DNA of 64,000 bases from Proteles cristata cristata (Eukaryota; Chordata; Mammalia; Carnivora; Hyaenidae): NCBI GenBank assembly GCA_017311185.1, contig JAESUZ010001282.1, positions 558,001-622,000 of the forward strand, read 5' to 3'. Under the pieces are notes generated by a model. It saw only the letters and a program-made list of their open reading frames with translations, was not told the origin of the DNA and did no database searches. Made by a program: the position numbers and the translations under genes. Shown in pieces: positions 1 to 12,873 of the stretch (position 1 is its first letter; each line of letters starts with the position of its first letter).

Positions 1-1195
1 GAAGTCAGACAGAATACAGTCCCAATGTAAGTGATGAGCAGCAAAAACAAAACAAAACAAAACCCTAGGGAACTATTGGTCTACCAGTAGTCTACCTGGT
101 AGACTGGTCTACCTGGGTCAGCTTCCAGGACTTCATCCTTCCCTACCTTTCTCTCCCCATGGCAGCTGGGTTTTTGTTTCGCTCGTTGACAGCGCTGTCC
201 ATCATCACCCATTTCCACTAGTGAGGGCTTCATTTACCCCTTTTGGCCCTTCTGAACTGGCAGGAAAACATGGGCTCCATTTCATGGAAGCAAACATCTA
301 AGCTTCCTAACCTTAGTGAGCCCCAGCTTCCCATCCCCATTCAGTTCTGCCCCTGTGGCACTATGGGGTCCACCTCAGGGATCAAGTCACCCCCTATTAT
401 GGGAGAGGAGCTGGACTGTTGCATGGTCATATATAAAAAAATCTACATAACAGATCTTCTCTGACCCTTTTGCTATCACCTTTGTCATCGAGAAAAAGCA
501 GGTTGAAGTGAGGTCAGACCCACTGTAAAGAAACAGAAAGTAAAGCATTCTATAAAATGTTCCTGTCTTGGGGTTCAGACTAACCTTCTATCCCCTTCCT
601 GTTAGTTTCCATATTCAGCACTTTTTTCTTTTCAGCAGTAAAATCATTCTCTGTGGGAGGAGAATTTAACTTTGATGTTTAGAGATGCCCTTTAAATGTG
701 GTTATGGTCAAAACAGTGACTGTAAAAACTCAAAGTCAACAGGCAAAGGTAGATACCCATGGGAGACCTGGAGAAGCATCTAATGGGGATCGTGATTAAC
801 AGAAGGCCACAGCTCTGGATTTTGTTACATGGCATGCCTTTACAGAACACAGAGACCCTCTTCTCTGGACTCATTTAGGCTCATTCCCTTAATTTATTAA
901 ACTCCATTAAATAAAGTACTTTCATCTGCAAAGGATTCTAATTCCATTTTCTAGGAACTTGGCTGGCTGCCCTTCCCTGGGTTGCCCACTGCAGAGGCTC
1001 CTCCCCAGTAAGTGAAGATTTAAGTTGGGGAGTAGGTGGATTGAGTGAAGGGGAGTGAGGGGGGGACAAAGTTCAATAAAAATACTTTAGAAATCAGCGA
1101 ACGACTCGGAGTTTCAATGGCAGGTCTGGCTCTGTGGTGCAGCCTAGGATTATAGTTCATGGGCTGGAACTAGTTCAGGGGAAGACCGTAAGTTC

Positions 1196-1385
1196 TGCTG
1201 TCAGGCTACCAGCTGGAAGATTCACTAGTTGAGGGACCTGAGGCAACTCTGAACCTCTTTAAGCCTCAATTTCCTTTTTAATAGTATGAAGATCTTAACA
1301 AACATTTTAAAAGGCTAAATGAGGTAATGATTGTAAAAGTTCCTTGTAAGCATCATGGTATCAAATAGTATGTGTCCTATTTATT
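1196..1385 (+). mobile_element. MIR SINE relic
   Basis: Diverged match to the MIR core and 3' part: a CTAGTTGAGGGACCTGAGGCAA segment resembles the usual 'tgtgaccttgggcaag', followed by an 'aacctctttaagcctcaatttcc'-like stretch and a tail of the 'gaggattaaatgag' kind. Old mammalian repeat, no visible function. Confidence 0.55.
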
Positions 1386-1402
1386 CTTTCTAAGTTATTT
1401 AT

Positions 1403-1619
1403 TTAAAAATTTTTTAATGTTTATTTATTTTGAGAGAGAAAGAGAGAGAGCATGAGCAGAGGAGGGGAAAAGAGAGAGGGAGACACAGAATCCGAAGCAG
1501 GCTTCAGGCTCTGAGCTGTCAGCACAGGGCCCAGTGTGGGGCTCGAACTCATGAGAACCATGAAATCATGACCTAGGCCAAAGTCGGATGCTAAACTGAC
1601 TGAGCCACCCAGGTACCCC
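1403..1619 (-). mobile_element. Feline tRNA-Lys SINE (SINEC_Fc type), antisense
   Basis: On the + strand it reads tail to head: TTTATTTATTTTGAGAGAG, GA-rich body, GAGCTGTCAGCACAG, GGGGCTCGAACTC (box B complement), CTGAGCCACCCAGG. Several mismatches to the head consensus suggest an older copy. Confidence 0.9.
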
Positions 1620-1924
1620 TCTTTATACTTTAAAAAAGTCGTCCTTATTTGTTTTTTGTTTGTTTGTTGTTTTCTCCTTGCTGGTGAAGAGTAGTTTGGA
1701 TAGGTGATTATCAGAGGAGTTACGCCTTAAGGGTGATATTGACCCTCCCTCACTGTGTGAACCTGGAGAGGCTATGCTTTATGCCTTAGTCTCCCTGTCT
1801 GTTTAGTCCTGGTGCTGATTCCTAAAGCCAGTGTCAGTCACTGTGGTGAAAAGGACACGTACACAATCACCCTCTGTCTCCTCTGGATATGGGTTCTCTG
1901 GTTGCTGATGAACGTGATAGAAAA

Positions 1925-2309
1925 TGTTCCAGTTACTATGGCTACATAAGAAACTGTACCAAAACTTAGCAGCATATAACAACTGTTATGCTTGTGAGCA
2001 AACCTTCATCTGAAGGCTCATCACTCCCAAGTCTGGAGGTTGATGCCGGGTGCCAGCTGGTGGCCTTGGTTCCTCGAGCTGTGGGCCTCTCCATGCATTA
2101 CTCTCTCAGTTTGGGCTGGTTTGGGCTTCCTTGCAGTGTGGTGGCTGGTTTCCAATGACTAGAGAGCCAAGAGAGAACAAGAAGCAGGTAGAAGTCATAA
2201 TATCTTTTATCACCTAGCTTTGGACGTTCACCGGGGTCACCTCTGCACCTTCCGTTTGTTGAAGCAGTCATGAAGTCCCATCTGGAATCAAGGCGGAAGG
2301 CCTGCATCC
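1925..2309. mobile_element. Ancient interspersed repeat, class uncertain
   Basis: The run 'gttactatggctacataag...ccaaaacttagcagcatataacaac' and the later 'gggcctctccatgcatta' resemble a common mammalian repeat, remembered as 'gcataacaaaccaccccaaaacttagtggcttaaaaca'. I cannot name the family. It is cut at its right end by the SINE at 2310-2530. Confidence 0.4.
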
Positions 2310-2530
2310 TTTTTTTAAAAAATGTTTTTACTTATTTGTGTGTGAGAGAGAGAGACAGCATGAGCAGGGGAGGGTCAGAGAGAGAGGGAGACACAGAATC
2401 TGAAGACAGGCTCCAGGCTCCGAGCTTGCTGTCAGCACGGAGCCCGATGTGGAGCTCGAACCCATGAACTGTGAGATCATGACCTGAGCCAAAGTCAGAC
2501 GCTTAACCAACTGAGCCACCCAGGCGCCCC
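2310..2530 (-). mobile_element. Feline tRNA-Lys SINE, antisense
   Basis: A poly-T/AATGTTTTTACTTATTTG tail is followed by a GAGAGAGACAGCATGAGCAGG body. The antisense tRNA head ends at GAGCCACCCAGGCGCCCC. Near full length, about 220 bp. Confidence 0.93.
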
Positions 2531-3473
2531 AAGGACTGTATTCTGAGAGGGAGTGGCAAAGGTTGGAAATATTATTATGGCCCTTTTGGGTAAAGACAAC
2601 CTGGCAGGTATGAACACAGGCCGCTTCTGCTCTATATCCTGTGAGAGGGCTTCTGCTTAATATTGGGTGCCACCTTCCTCCTTAACCAACTTGTCATAAA
2701 ATTTGTCTTCTTTTTTCTTTGTCCGTCTGACCTCTGTGGGACTGAAATAATGAGCAAGAAGCGGGTACCCAGCCAGCAGTTAGAGAAGAGAGAGAAGCAA
2801 AAGGCTTGAACTAACTAACAGCAGCTACACCCTCATGGTACTTTAGATGTGGCTGTGATGGGCTCCCCACCCAGAGCTCGATGCTCCCATTGCCATACAG
2901 CCTGCTGATCTCCAAAAGCAGAGAAGACAGAGGATTTTGCTCCCTAGAATCTTGTCTGAGTTCTGTATGCTCCCTGGCTGGCAAGAGCGGGGACTTGATG
3001 TCTTTATGCAAAGAATGTAATAAAAAGCCAAAGCTTGTGTGCTCCCTGCAGTGACCCAGAGATTAGCTTTCCAGAGGCCTGGTCTGCGAGTCAAGTGGAC
3101 TCCCCAAGCAGGGCAGCGGCAGGGAACTGCTTTTCACATCCTTTCACCCTCCTCAAAGCTCACCCCCCACAGAAACCTGTCCTTTAGGGGTTCAGGACAG
3201 GAGACAGGGAAAATAAGGTGGGGAGGAAACAATGTAGAATTAGTGCTTCTTGGGACCCCATGTCTTGGGTCATTCCCTGTGCTAGCATAAAAACTCAACC
3301 TAACTGTAAGGGCGAGCAAGGGAAAGGGTCTCCCCTCCACGGTGGGCATCATGGAATTTCCTCCTCTGACTCCATTTGGCTCATAACTGTGGATGATAAG
3401 TGTATTCTTCCTATGGATGACACCACAGCAGAAATTTCTTTCATGTATTCCTGAGTGGAATGGAGGAGATCCT

Positions 3474-3668
3474 GGGGTGCCTGGGTGGCTCAGTTGGGAA
3501 AGTGTCCAGCTCTTGGTTTCAGCTCAGGTCATGATCTCACAGTTTGGGGGTTTGAGCCCCGATTCAGGCTCTGGCAGTGCAGAGCCTGCTTGGGATCCTC
3601 TCTCTCTGCCCCCCACCCCCTGCTCACACTGTCTCTCAAAATAAATAATAAACTTAAAAATAAAAAAG
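3474..3668 (+). mobile_element. Feline tRNA-Lys SINE, sense
   Basis: Starts GGGGTGCCTGGGTGGCTCAG, has the box B-like GGTTTGAGCCCC, a CT-rich body and an AAATAAATAATAAAC tail. Imperfect flanking duplication: GAATGGAGGAGATC before and GAATGGGGAGATC after. Confidence 0.93.
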
Positions 3669-4414
3669 AATGGGGAGATCTTCTGGACACTGTCTTAAAC
3701 CTTTTTTTTTTTTTTTGGTGCTACTTTGAGGGCTTTTGCATCTCTGTTTCAGCAAAGCTTTTTCAGAGATGCAATTGTTTGCTCATCATTAAAATCAGCC
3801 AGGCCATCATGTGGCAGTGTTCTGACCACATTCCCCTATCACCCAACTGACGCGCACACAGAAAATAACATTTGCCTTAATCTAAGGAAAATAAATTTGG
3901 GAAGATACATTTGCTAGTATTTAAAAAAAGAAAAGAAAGAATGAAAGAGAAAATATATATGACAAATTCCAAAGGAAGGATTTTTTTTTTATTAGTGAAT
4001 TCACAGACATACTCATGGCATTTTTCTGATGTTCATTGCATATATGACTAATGAATGGCAATACAGGTAGGTGCTAGCCACCTATTTTGGTTATCTCAGC
4101 AGTAAATGGCTCTTCCCCTCTCATGCGTGGCTATCTAACAGAATCTTGTCTATGTCATCTTAAAAGCCTGAAAAAGAAGAGTGGAAACACATTAGGCAAG
4201 TAGGCTCTGTGTTCAGAAACACCTGGATTTTACGTTTCAAAATCTAACTATTATCTCCAAACCTGCTAATTTTGAAACTTAGATAACTTCCGTTACTTCT
4301 AAGTAACCCACACAGGGGAGAATGAGGTATCTCTCTGGCTTTATCTGTTCCCCCCATCACCACTCCAGCACAAAGGTCCCAATGCCATCTCTCAGCATTG
4401 GGCTTATTTTAGAT

Positions 4415-4560
4415 TTGAGTGTTTGTTATGTCCTAAGAACTTTAGACCTCTATTTGGGAAATTCACTTCTATTATCTCATGTTACCTTTATTCAAAATCT
4501 ACCAGGTGAGGTACTGTTATTATCCCCTATTCTACAGATAAGGAAATGAAGTTCATAGAG
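4415..4560 (-). mobile_element. MIR relic, antisense
   Basis: Order of motifs fits the reverse complement of MIR: 'gagtgtttgttatgtcctaagaact', 'attatctcatgttacc', 'ggtactgttattatccccta', 'acagataaggaaatgaa'. Confidence 0.6.
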
Positions 4561-4694
4561 TATAAATAAATCGCAATAGGTGATATGCAAATGAGCAACT
4601 GATGGAGCTCAGATTGGAGTTCATATCTCTCTAACTTTAAAGATTGTGCTTAATAAACTAAGAGGTGCCCTCAAAGTGCTTAGAGTTTCCCAGG

Positions 4695-4910
4695 GAGGCG
4701 ACCAGACAGCAAACCTGAATTTGAGTCCCAGATCATACTTGCTGTGTGACCTGAGCAGGTCATTTCACTTCTCTGAATAGCCGTTTTCTCATCTGAAAAA
4801 ATAGAGGTAATAAGAGCATATTTCTCATAGTATTCCTAAGAAGATTAAATTAGGTTACTCATATAAACAGTGTTTTGCACTTAATATATGTTATGATAAT
4901 TGTCTGTTAT
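4695..4910 (+). mobile_element. MIR SINE, sense
   Basis: Clear MIR order: 'aatttgagtcccagatc', 'tgctgtgtgacctgagcagg', 'cacttctctgaatagcc', 'ttttctcatctgaaaa', 'tcatagtattcctaag', 'aagattaaattagg'. Confidence 0.75.
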
Positions 4911-5750
4911 GATCTATCTTCAATAATGAGAATGCAGGATATATTATAAGTGATGTGCAAATGGCATCTCATCCCAATTGGGTAAGGGGACTCCCATACC
5001 AAGACAAGTGCCCCATTGGCCATATACCTCTGCTGGCTTCCTGGACCAGCAGGGGATCATGGGAAGGAAGGTTAACACAGCTTGGTCAGCATTTCTATGG
5101 GCAAATATGGCCATCCACTTAGCTCAGAACTCAAGCTGCCATTCCAAGTAGTTGCCTTTGTCTGAGCTTTCTGGCAAATAGGTCAAATAGGGTACTAATG
5201 TGACTAGAACCCAGGTGCTGTGTGCTTCCCTCTGGGTGTAGGACTCAGTGACTGAGTGACCAGTCTGAGTGACCACCCTGAATTACAGGCCTAGCCTTTC
5301 CAGCAAAAGAAAAATGCTTCTCAGAATCCAGTTACTAAGCCAAGGATTAACCATAGAACTGAATACCACACAGGGTTAGGGATCCCAAGCCTTTTGTCTT
5401 CTTCGCTTTGAAGTCGATTTTTACGTAGCATGCTCTAAAGCAACCTGGACACAACAGTCTTTAAAAGAATAATTTGTCTTCTGTGTCACGTCTGAAGTCA
5501 ATAGAAACAATGAAGTCGTTAAAAACTGAAGGAACCTCGTCACTGAGAACGATTTGTCAATTTTCATGCTTTCTAAATTCAGCCTATCAGCCTCAAATTA
5601 AATTCTTATCAACAATTCATCAGTGAAAAGTTTGTGAAAACCAACAAGTCCTTCCTGTAAAGAGTTCTAAGTATAAGGAGGAGTTTTATGTTTAAACTTT
5701 TAAGTTTTAAGGGCTGAAGTAAAAGTAAACAGCTTAATAAGACATACATA

Positions 5751-5972
5751 GGGGCGCCTGGGTGGCTTAGTCGGTTAAGCGTCCGACTTTCGCTTAGGTC
5801 ATGATCTCACGGTTCATGGGTTCGAGCCCCGCGTCGGGCTCTGTGCTGACTGCCAGCTCAGAGCCTGGAGCCTGTTTCAGAGTCTGTGACTCCTTCTCTC
5901 TCTGACCCTCTCCTGCTCACGCTGTCTCTCTCTCTCTCTCTCTCCTAGAAATAAATAAAACATTTAAAAAAA
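5751..5972 (+). mobile_element. Young feline SINE, CTCCTAGAAATAAATAAA-tail subtype
   Basis: Full-length copy starting GGGGCGCCTGGGTGGCTTAG, with CGCTTAGGTCATGATCTCAC, the CTGACTGCCAGCTCAGAGCC variant and a CTCCTAGAAATAAATAAAAC tail. An exact 15-bp target-site duplication, AATAAGACATACATA, lies at 5736-5750 and 5973-5987. Confidence 0.97.
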
Positions 5973-6523
5973 AATAAGACATACATAAAATAGCAAGAGT
6001 GGCTCCTGTGTAAAAGCTGTATCTGTCCTCTCCAAAGCTCCTCGAATGATAAAAACAGCGCCCTGGTCACTACACCCATATCAGTTACAGCAACATGAGT
6101 CCCAAACACAGGTCTGGCAGCCCCAGTCACCCAGTGCCACGTTCCAGGTTTGCCTTCTCTTTGTCTGTCCCCTCTCCCTGCACCCACTGCCACCAGAGCA
6201 CTTCAGAGAAGGTACCCCATCACAAAGTCAGAAGGGTATTTGCCCTTCTTGGGACCATCCTAAAAGTCTCAGCTTTGAATGGCAAAAGGGGTGCTACATC
6301 CTTTCAGAGATGGTGAGGATGTTCTCCCCAGTTTTCATTTTCACTTAGGATCTCAAATCAGCTTGTTTGGGGTCTAGTCTGCCCGAATCTATCATTCACA
6401 CTTAGTGGTCCTTCTCTCTTCTGTTCTTAATTCAGGCCAGCAGGCCAGACAGGGAAATGTTTTCATCTTCTCCTTCTTCCCAGCCTCCCCTAGCCATTAA
6501 TTCTTTTCTCCATACTGTTATAA

Positions 6524-6547
6524 GGGTGTGGGGGGGGGGAGGGAGGG
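6524..6547 (+). repeat. G-run cluster with quadruplex potential
   Basis: Pattern GGG-TGT-G(10)-A-GGG-A-GGG on the FLI1 sense strand. It meets the usual four-G-run rule. Structure formation is inferred only. Confidence 0.5.
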
Positions 6548-7986
6548 AAGCCCTTTGCTTATCAATGACTGGAAATAGAAAAGAGAGAAGGAGAGAGGAA
6601 GAGTAACAGAAAGAGAGTATGTGTGTGGGTGTATACACCTACCTATGCAGTATTCTCACTGGGCTTTTATAAGCTCAAACGAGTCAGAGGAAATTATCAG
6701 GGAATGTTTCATGGGTGAGGAAGATCTTGTTTACCTTAGACAATGAGAAGCATCGAATATGTGCGCAGGTGGAAAGGACAAAGAAAGGGTACTCACAGCC
6801 CAAGGACCAAAGAAGTGTATGTGAGTGGGGCCTGCTGGGTGGAACAGTGGGAAGAGTTAGCATTGGGCAGGAGCCGTAGGAGGGGGAAGTCATGAAATGT
6901 AAGGGTGGACATCTGGGGCCAAGCTGAGATGTGGGAAAACAAGCAGATGACAGTAGATTTGCTATGGTCAACATGGAGTGAGCTCTGGGAGGTATTTGAG
7001 CAGGGATTGTGGCAGGATGTATTTATGACTTGCACGGGAGCTCCGTGTGCAAAGTGGGCTAAATGAGGGCAGAGCATACAAGTGTGGGTAGTCATAGAGG
7101 AAAGAGTCTGACGACGAAAGGCATTGGGAAGCGCATGTGCCCGGAGTGAGACTCATTAGACAGGTGGAGCAAGAGATGCTTTGGAGGAAATCAGGGTTCT
7201 CTCATCCTGTGATGTTGCCACTTGACTGAAGTTTCCTTTGGTTGTGAGCTATATTCCAAAATGAATTCAAACAGGTTTTGTGCCCTTTACGACACTTACA
7301 CTTTGTCCTGTAAGTCTTCATTCTCATTTCCTTAAGAAGTTTCTTCACGGGCTGCCACCAGAAACCCCAATTTGTCTTATCTGTTTTCTGTTGCAGTCTT
7401 TGCTGCAAACCTTGGTTTTGACACCTATGTGGTCCCCTTGGACTTGAAACCCTGCCTTCTCTCACGTCCTGTCCCACCATCTTTGGAGATAATGATGGGA
7501 GGGAACTTTCATGCTTACCCAGAGCATCACTATCTCCAGTTCTGCCTCCTACGCCTCCTCCTTTCAATGATTCCACCATCTTCTCCCCTAACCTAGAGGA
7601 CGAGAGATAAGAAATTCTGTAATTGGAAACTCCAAGATTTGTGCATGACTGACCAAGCATAAAGCCACGCTCCACAGTAGAAGACAATACCCGATTCCTT
7701 AAACGTAGTCTCTTTTTGTAGCAGAACGGGTGAGCGTTCTTCACCTTTATCATCAAAAGCGCACTTATGGGTCCTTGGTGGTAATGTCATCTCTGCTCCT
7801 AGTATAGCACCCCCAGAATTACAGGCACTCATGTTGAACTATCGGGAAGATTACAATGTCACACTTCTCAACTTGGAACCGTAACACTGTGAGCCTGGAT
7901 GACAACTCGAAACTGGTTTGGGCTATGGAGACAGGTCTGATCCCTAACTGACATGGAGAATGGATATAATAACCAAAAGAGTAATT

Positions 7987-7998
7987 TTTTTTCAATTT

Positions 7999-8046
<48 letters not shown>

Positions 8047-8214
8047 AAGCAGGGAAGGGTCAGAGAGAGAGGGAGGCACAGAATCTGAAACAGGCTCCAG
8101 GCTTTGAGCTGGCTGTCAGCACTGAGCTCAAAGTGGGGCTCGAACCCACAAGCCGTGAGATCATGAACTGAGCCAAAATTAGATGCCCAACCGACTGAGC
8201 CACCCAGGCATCCC
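7987..8214 (-). mobile_element. Feline SINE, antisense, with expanded GA tract
   Basis: The body after the 45-bp (GA)n reads GCAAGCAGGGAAGGGTCAG, then the antisense head to GAGCCACCCAGGCATCCCC. The SINE's own CT-rich region has expanded into a microsatellite. Confidence 0.93.
8001..8045 (+). repeat. (GA)n microsatellite
   Basis: About 22 uninterrupted GA units inside the antisense SINE. Likely length-polymorphic. Confidence 0.97.
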
Positions 8215-8612
8215 CAAAAGACAGTGACTCCAAGAAGCACAGCTTTTCTCTGAGCATGACACAGGGCGCTAGGTGGAAAATGAGCAAGGATCTCAGCATA
8301 TTTTAGGTCTGAATCAAGGGACACCCATTTGGTTGGGGGATGAGAGCCTTTCAACATTGTGTAGGTATCTCAGCTTTGAAATTGCCCGCTATGGCCATAT
8401 CTGCACTATCCAAAGCCTTCTGGTGCAGGAGCAGACTTCCTGGAGTATGTTCCAGTAATTCTTCTCTGGTCCCAGCCGGAAACAGCCTCAGAAGAGCCTT
8501 TCTCTTTGAAATTTGGCTGTCCTGCTGGGGTTGAGAATGGCCCCGAGAGAAACAGCAACTTTAGCTGGTAGAGCAAACTGTAATTTTACAGGTGTAGGGA
8601 GGGCTTCTGTAA

Positions 8613-8960
8613 CGGTGGTATATTAGGGCTGCCATAACAAAACACCATACACTGGGTGGCTAAACCAACAGTAATTTATTTTCTCACAGTTTTGGAAGCT
8701 GGAAGTTCAAGATCAGGGTGCTGGTGGGCTCAGAGGGCTCTCTCCTTGGCTTGCAGATGGCTTGCTGCCTCTCCATATGGTGGACTCTGGGTGTCCAAAT
8801 ATACTATTCTAAGGATACCAGTTGGATCAGTTTAGAGCCCATATTAAGGGTCTCATGTCAACTGAATCACCTCTTTAGAGGCCCTTTCTCCAAATACAGT
8901 CTGATGCCAAGGTATTGGAGTTAGGGCTTTGACATGTGAATTTAAGGGAATATCTGTGAC
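8613..8960 (-). mobile_element. MaLR (MLT1/MST-like) LTR relic
   Basis: 'tattagggctgccataacaaaacacc', 'actgggtggctaaaccaacag', 'tttattttctcacagtttt' and 'ctggaagttcaagatcagg' match the complement of the MaLR LTR 3' end. The later 'ccaaatacagtctgatgcc...ggtattggagttagggcttt' fits its other half. Solitary, no internal region seen. Confidence 0.7.
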
Positions 8961-9007
8961 TATATCAAGTAGTCTGAGAGAATCTTTACTTGAACACCAA
9001 TAATCGT

Positions 9008-9340
9008 GAGAGTTAACATTTATTGGGTGTCACTATGTGCCAGAAACTGTTCTCTTTTCTTCTAAAAACTTTTTTAATGTTTATTTTTTAAGAGACAGAG
9101 ACAGAGTGTGAGCAGGGGAGGGGCAGAGAGAGCGGGAGACACAGAATCTGAAGCAGGCTCCAGGCTCTGAGCTGTCAGCACAGATCCTGGCATGGGGCTT
9201 GAACTCACGAACTGCTAGATCATGAACTCAGCCAAAGTCAGCTGCTTAACTGACTGAGCCACCCAAGCGCCCCACCAGAAATGGTTCTAAGCATTTGTCA
9301 TATATTATTCCATCTTCTCTTGACAATTATAGATTGTATA
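9008..9340 (-). mobile_element. MIR relic split by a SINE
   Basis: 'gttaacatttattgggtgtcactatgtgccagaaactgttct' continues after the SINE as 'ggttctaagcatttgtcatatattattcc'. Both parts are consecutive pieces of antisense MIR. Confidence 0.65.
9054..9273 (-). mobile_element. Feline SINE, antisense, inserted in MIR
   Basis: TTTTTTAATGTTTATTTTTTAAGAG tail, body, then GAGCCACCCAAGCGCCCC. Target-site duplication CCAGAAACTGTTCT (9040-9053) and CCAGAAATGGTTCT (9275-9288), 12 of 14 identical. Confidence 0.94.
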
Positions 9341-9869
9341 ATTATAGGTTATATAGATTTTAAGTTAATCCTGCCTTCTAGATGTGTCCCTTCTTTTCTG
9401 AAAAGCTGTCACTTTAATTTGGTGTGATAATGGGATATAGCGATTTTTACACCCCAGTCCATGATGCGGTGTGAGTTGTGGGAGAATCTTATTGTGGTGC
9501 TTTGGCTGGTGGGCGATCTCTGCAAAGTGCAAGGCTCTCTTTCTCAATCCAGACCTCCACAGGTCAGACTTCCTCCAGGTGATGGGACAGTATGAGTGGG
9601 GATACTGAAGGTCTTTGAGAGGGCCTCTCCTGGACTCCTCCCATCCACAGAGCTGAAATTCTGCTCTCATTTCTAGGTGAACTGAATCATCAGATTAAGA
9701 CAGGAAGCTACCATCTCTAGAAGTCAGGCAAAAAAGCATGACAGAGCATTGTACTCAAGAGGCAGGCAGCCTCCCAATTGAATCATGGATGTGTAAGATA
9801 CACCACCATATCCTGGGGAACCCCTACGGAAACTGCTGGTTGTTTCTTACAAGCTAGACACCTGTACCA

Positions 9870-10075
9870 AGACTTTTCTCATTTAACCCACCTATCAGCT
9901 CTGAAAAAGCTATTCTTATTCCTGTTTACAGATAAGGAAACTGAAATTAGATGCAGCCACAGCCCTGGACCCCACCCTTCCCTTGTGTGACCTTGCGCTG
10001 GATAGTTAACCTCTCTGGGTGGGTCTCACTGGCCTCACCTATAAAATAAATGCTCACTTTCATATCCCCCTCCAG
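9870..10075. mobile_element. MIR fragments
   Basis: 'attcctgtttacagataaggaaactgaaattag' resembles antisense MIR. The following 'gtgaccttgcgctggatagttaacctctctgg...cacctataaaataaatg' resembles sense MIR. Two partial copies or a rearranged pair. Confidence 0.45.
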
Positions 10076-10412
10076 ACTGACAGCTCCACACAGCTAGTCA
10101 GGGGTGTTTCTGCTTATGCCTGACAGAGCCCGACATTCAAGTGCCACTAGAACACTGCACGTGCACTCTGTGTGACCGCCATTCTTGGCCTCTGGCTTCC
10201 CGCCCTCCTTTCTGCAGATCCAACAGTGGACATGCTTCTATGGCTCCCCCATCCCCACTCCTCTGCCCAAACTCCCTCCTCACCCAGGATAACCTGCAGA
10301 GAACCCATGGAGTTTGCATAAGGGTAAACTGCCCCTCAGAGTGTGAGTCAATCTGGGCAACTGCCTGGGGCAGCCCTGGGCCACCCTGCCAGCTCAGAGG
10401 GAGAGTAGGTGA

Positions 10413-10682
<270 letters not shown>

Positions 10683-11304
10683 TAAGCCTGCCAGGCCTGT
10701 GCGGCTCCAAGGGTAGGCACGGCCGGCTGTCAGGTGAAGAGCTGGTGGAGTCTCGAGGCACGCTTCCTACCCAGGTGTCTGAGGGGATCTGCAACAGATA
10801 GGGATTTGGTGCTGGGCCAGGGAGCCTGAGTCAGTCTCTAGAAAGCTGAGACAAGAGAGGGCTATAAAACTGAGGGCTGGGAGTATAGCAGAGCCAGGAA
10901 GCCCACCTGGCTCTCTGAGCCTTGGTACAGCCCTCAACGGGCAGGTCAGAGTCAGGCTCATGACCCTGTGCAGATACTTATGGGAACAACTGTTTTGTGT
11001 CAGGCCCAGGTAGAGCCCCTCTCGGGGATAACTTAATGATAACCTGGGTAGGTTAACCTGACCTGTTGAAGAAATTTGACCTCTCTGAGTAAGTCTCACT
11101 AAAGCAAAGATGGTTTGCCATCCTTGATGACAGAGGTGAGCACATCTATGGGCTCACTGTGCAAGGGAGGACACATCACACTTGGAAACTGCATTTGGAC
11201 TTGGTGGTGCCCAGGGCAGTAAGACTTGCCTTGTGGAGATACAGGGAAGAGAGCCCAAGGAGAGAAGAACCAGAGGGTTAAGGAAGGCCATGCCGGGAGG
11301 ACGG

Positions 11305-11500
11305 GTGGCCCAGATTTCATTCCCGGTTCTGCCCTTGGACAAGCTATCTAGCTGTCTGATCACCAGCTGCCTCCTTCTAAGAACAGGACTAGAGCATCTG
11401 CCTCTTCACAGGCTTGTTTAAATGGTTACGTCTGATGCTGTGGAGGAAGGACCCAAAACAGTGTCCAAGATTCAGAAAGTGCTCCATGATGATAGCAATC
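11305..11500 (+). mobile_element. Probable MIR relic
   Basis: 'ttcattcccggttctgcccttggacaagctatctagctgtctgatcaccagctgcc...gcttgtttaaatgg...agtgctccatgatgatag' follows MIR motif order with many mismatches. Confidence 0.4.
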
Positions 11501-12469
11501 ATGATGAGCAAAAAAGAAACAAAATGTTAGTCTCATTCATGAAATATCAGGCAAGATAATGGGCCTAGAGCGCGAGGGGATACAAAATGAAAATTAAGGG
11601 ATTCTTAGCCCTGAATGGCGGGCTAAGAAAATATGGAATTTATTCTATATGCAGACACTGACTTTAAGTGTAGACTTGACATTTAACATCTTCACAGCTT
11701 GATTTACAGAACTGAGGATCTTTGTATGCAGAGGGAGGGGAAGGGAGCATTGGAAAGACAAGAAGTTAGTGAAATAGCTCAGGTAAGAAATGATCAAGTT
11801 CTGAATTTGAGTGATAGTTATGATTAGGGAAATAAAAAGCGATAGATGTGGGAAGGACATATCAAAGGGGTAATTAGCAGAGCTTAGGTGGACAAATATT
11901 GAAGTCTCTGGGAATTGTAGGGTATATGAGAGGAAAGAAAACAAATGACCGGAGTTTGCATGATTTTAGGAAGGATGGTGCTGTTAGCCATGGGACGTAG
12001 GAAAGGAAATGCTTTGAGAAGAGATGTCAGTGTTCCCTCTGAGATTTCTGGGGGATCTCAGGAATGTTTATCAGTAAAACATCCAGATAAAAATGTCTAC
12101 TAGGCCTTGGAAACTAGGGCTCAGATAATATTTGGGGGCTGGAATTTAGGTTTGGGCATCATCTCTGAAGAGTTTTCTCTAGAAGTGGATGAGGTCAGTA
12201 AGGAAACAAGTCTAGAGAAGGAGAGAAGGGGGAAATATGCAACTGGGAAGGAGACCTCCCCCAGACAACCCCTGCTCTCAGACCCGCCTGTGGGAACCCC
12301 CAGCCTTTCCACATTTCAATCCCGCTAACCAGAACCAGTTACCGAGATCACAGCCACCTTCCCAGAGTCTAGCCTTCTAGGAAGGCTCAGAGGTTCTGAG
12401 CCAGCAGCCCCTCACATAAGCATCTCTCCACATAGATAATAAGGATAGTGAGCCCTCACAGTGGAGGGA

Positions 12470-12641
12470 GGGTATCATCTGTTAAATATTGTTCCATATT
12501 ATCTTATGATTTCCTCCCCACCATGATCCTGTGAGGTAGATGTTGCCATTACATTTTGACATTTGAAGGCAAATTGGGCTTTGGGGGTGGGGAGTGGTAG
12601 ACGCCTCATCTGAGAATTTAGAGGAGGCAAAGCTGGCACCA
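12470..12641 (-). mobile_element. MIR relic, antisense
   Basis: 'atattgttccatattatcttatgatttcc...ccatgatcctgtgaggtagatgttgccattacattttgac...' matches antisense MIR order. The SINE at 12656 lies at its right edge. Confidence 0.5.
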
Positions 12642-12655
12642 GAGCCTGGCTTTTT

Positions 12656-12873
12656 TTTTTTTTTTTAATGTTTTATTTATTTCTAGGAGAGAGAGAGAGA
12701 GACAGCGTGAGCAGGGAGGGTCAGAGAGAGAGGGAGTCACAGACTGAAACATGCTCCAGGCTCTGAGCTGGCAGTCAGCACAGAGCTCGACGCGGGGCTC
12801 GAACCCACGAACTGCGAGATCATGACCCAAGCGAAAGTCGGACGCTTAACCGACTAAGCCACCCAGGCGCCCC
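12656..12873 (-). mobile_element. Young feline SINE, antisense
   Basis: Carries the young-subtype markers in complement: TTTATTTCTAGGAGAG, GAGCTGGCAGTCAGCAC, GCGAAAGTCGGACGCTTAAC, GACTAAGCCACCCAGGCGCC. Exact 14-bp target-site duplication GAGCCTGGCTTTTT at 12642-12655 and 12874-12887. Confidence 0.97.

Noticed and set aside
3474..3560. tRNA-like sequences with box A/B
   Set aside because: These are heads of tRNA-Lys-derived SINEs, not functional tRNA genes; no intact acceptor stem.
7202..7756. 184-codon open frame on the minus strand in intron 1, the longest in the window
   Set aside because: No domain, repeat pattern or family resemblance, low-complexity Ser/Gly/Lys content and no splice or promoter support. 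Consistent with chance in non-coding DNA.
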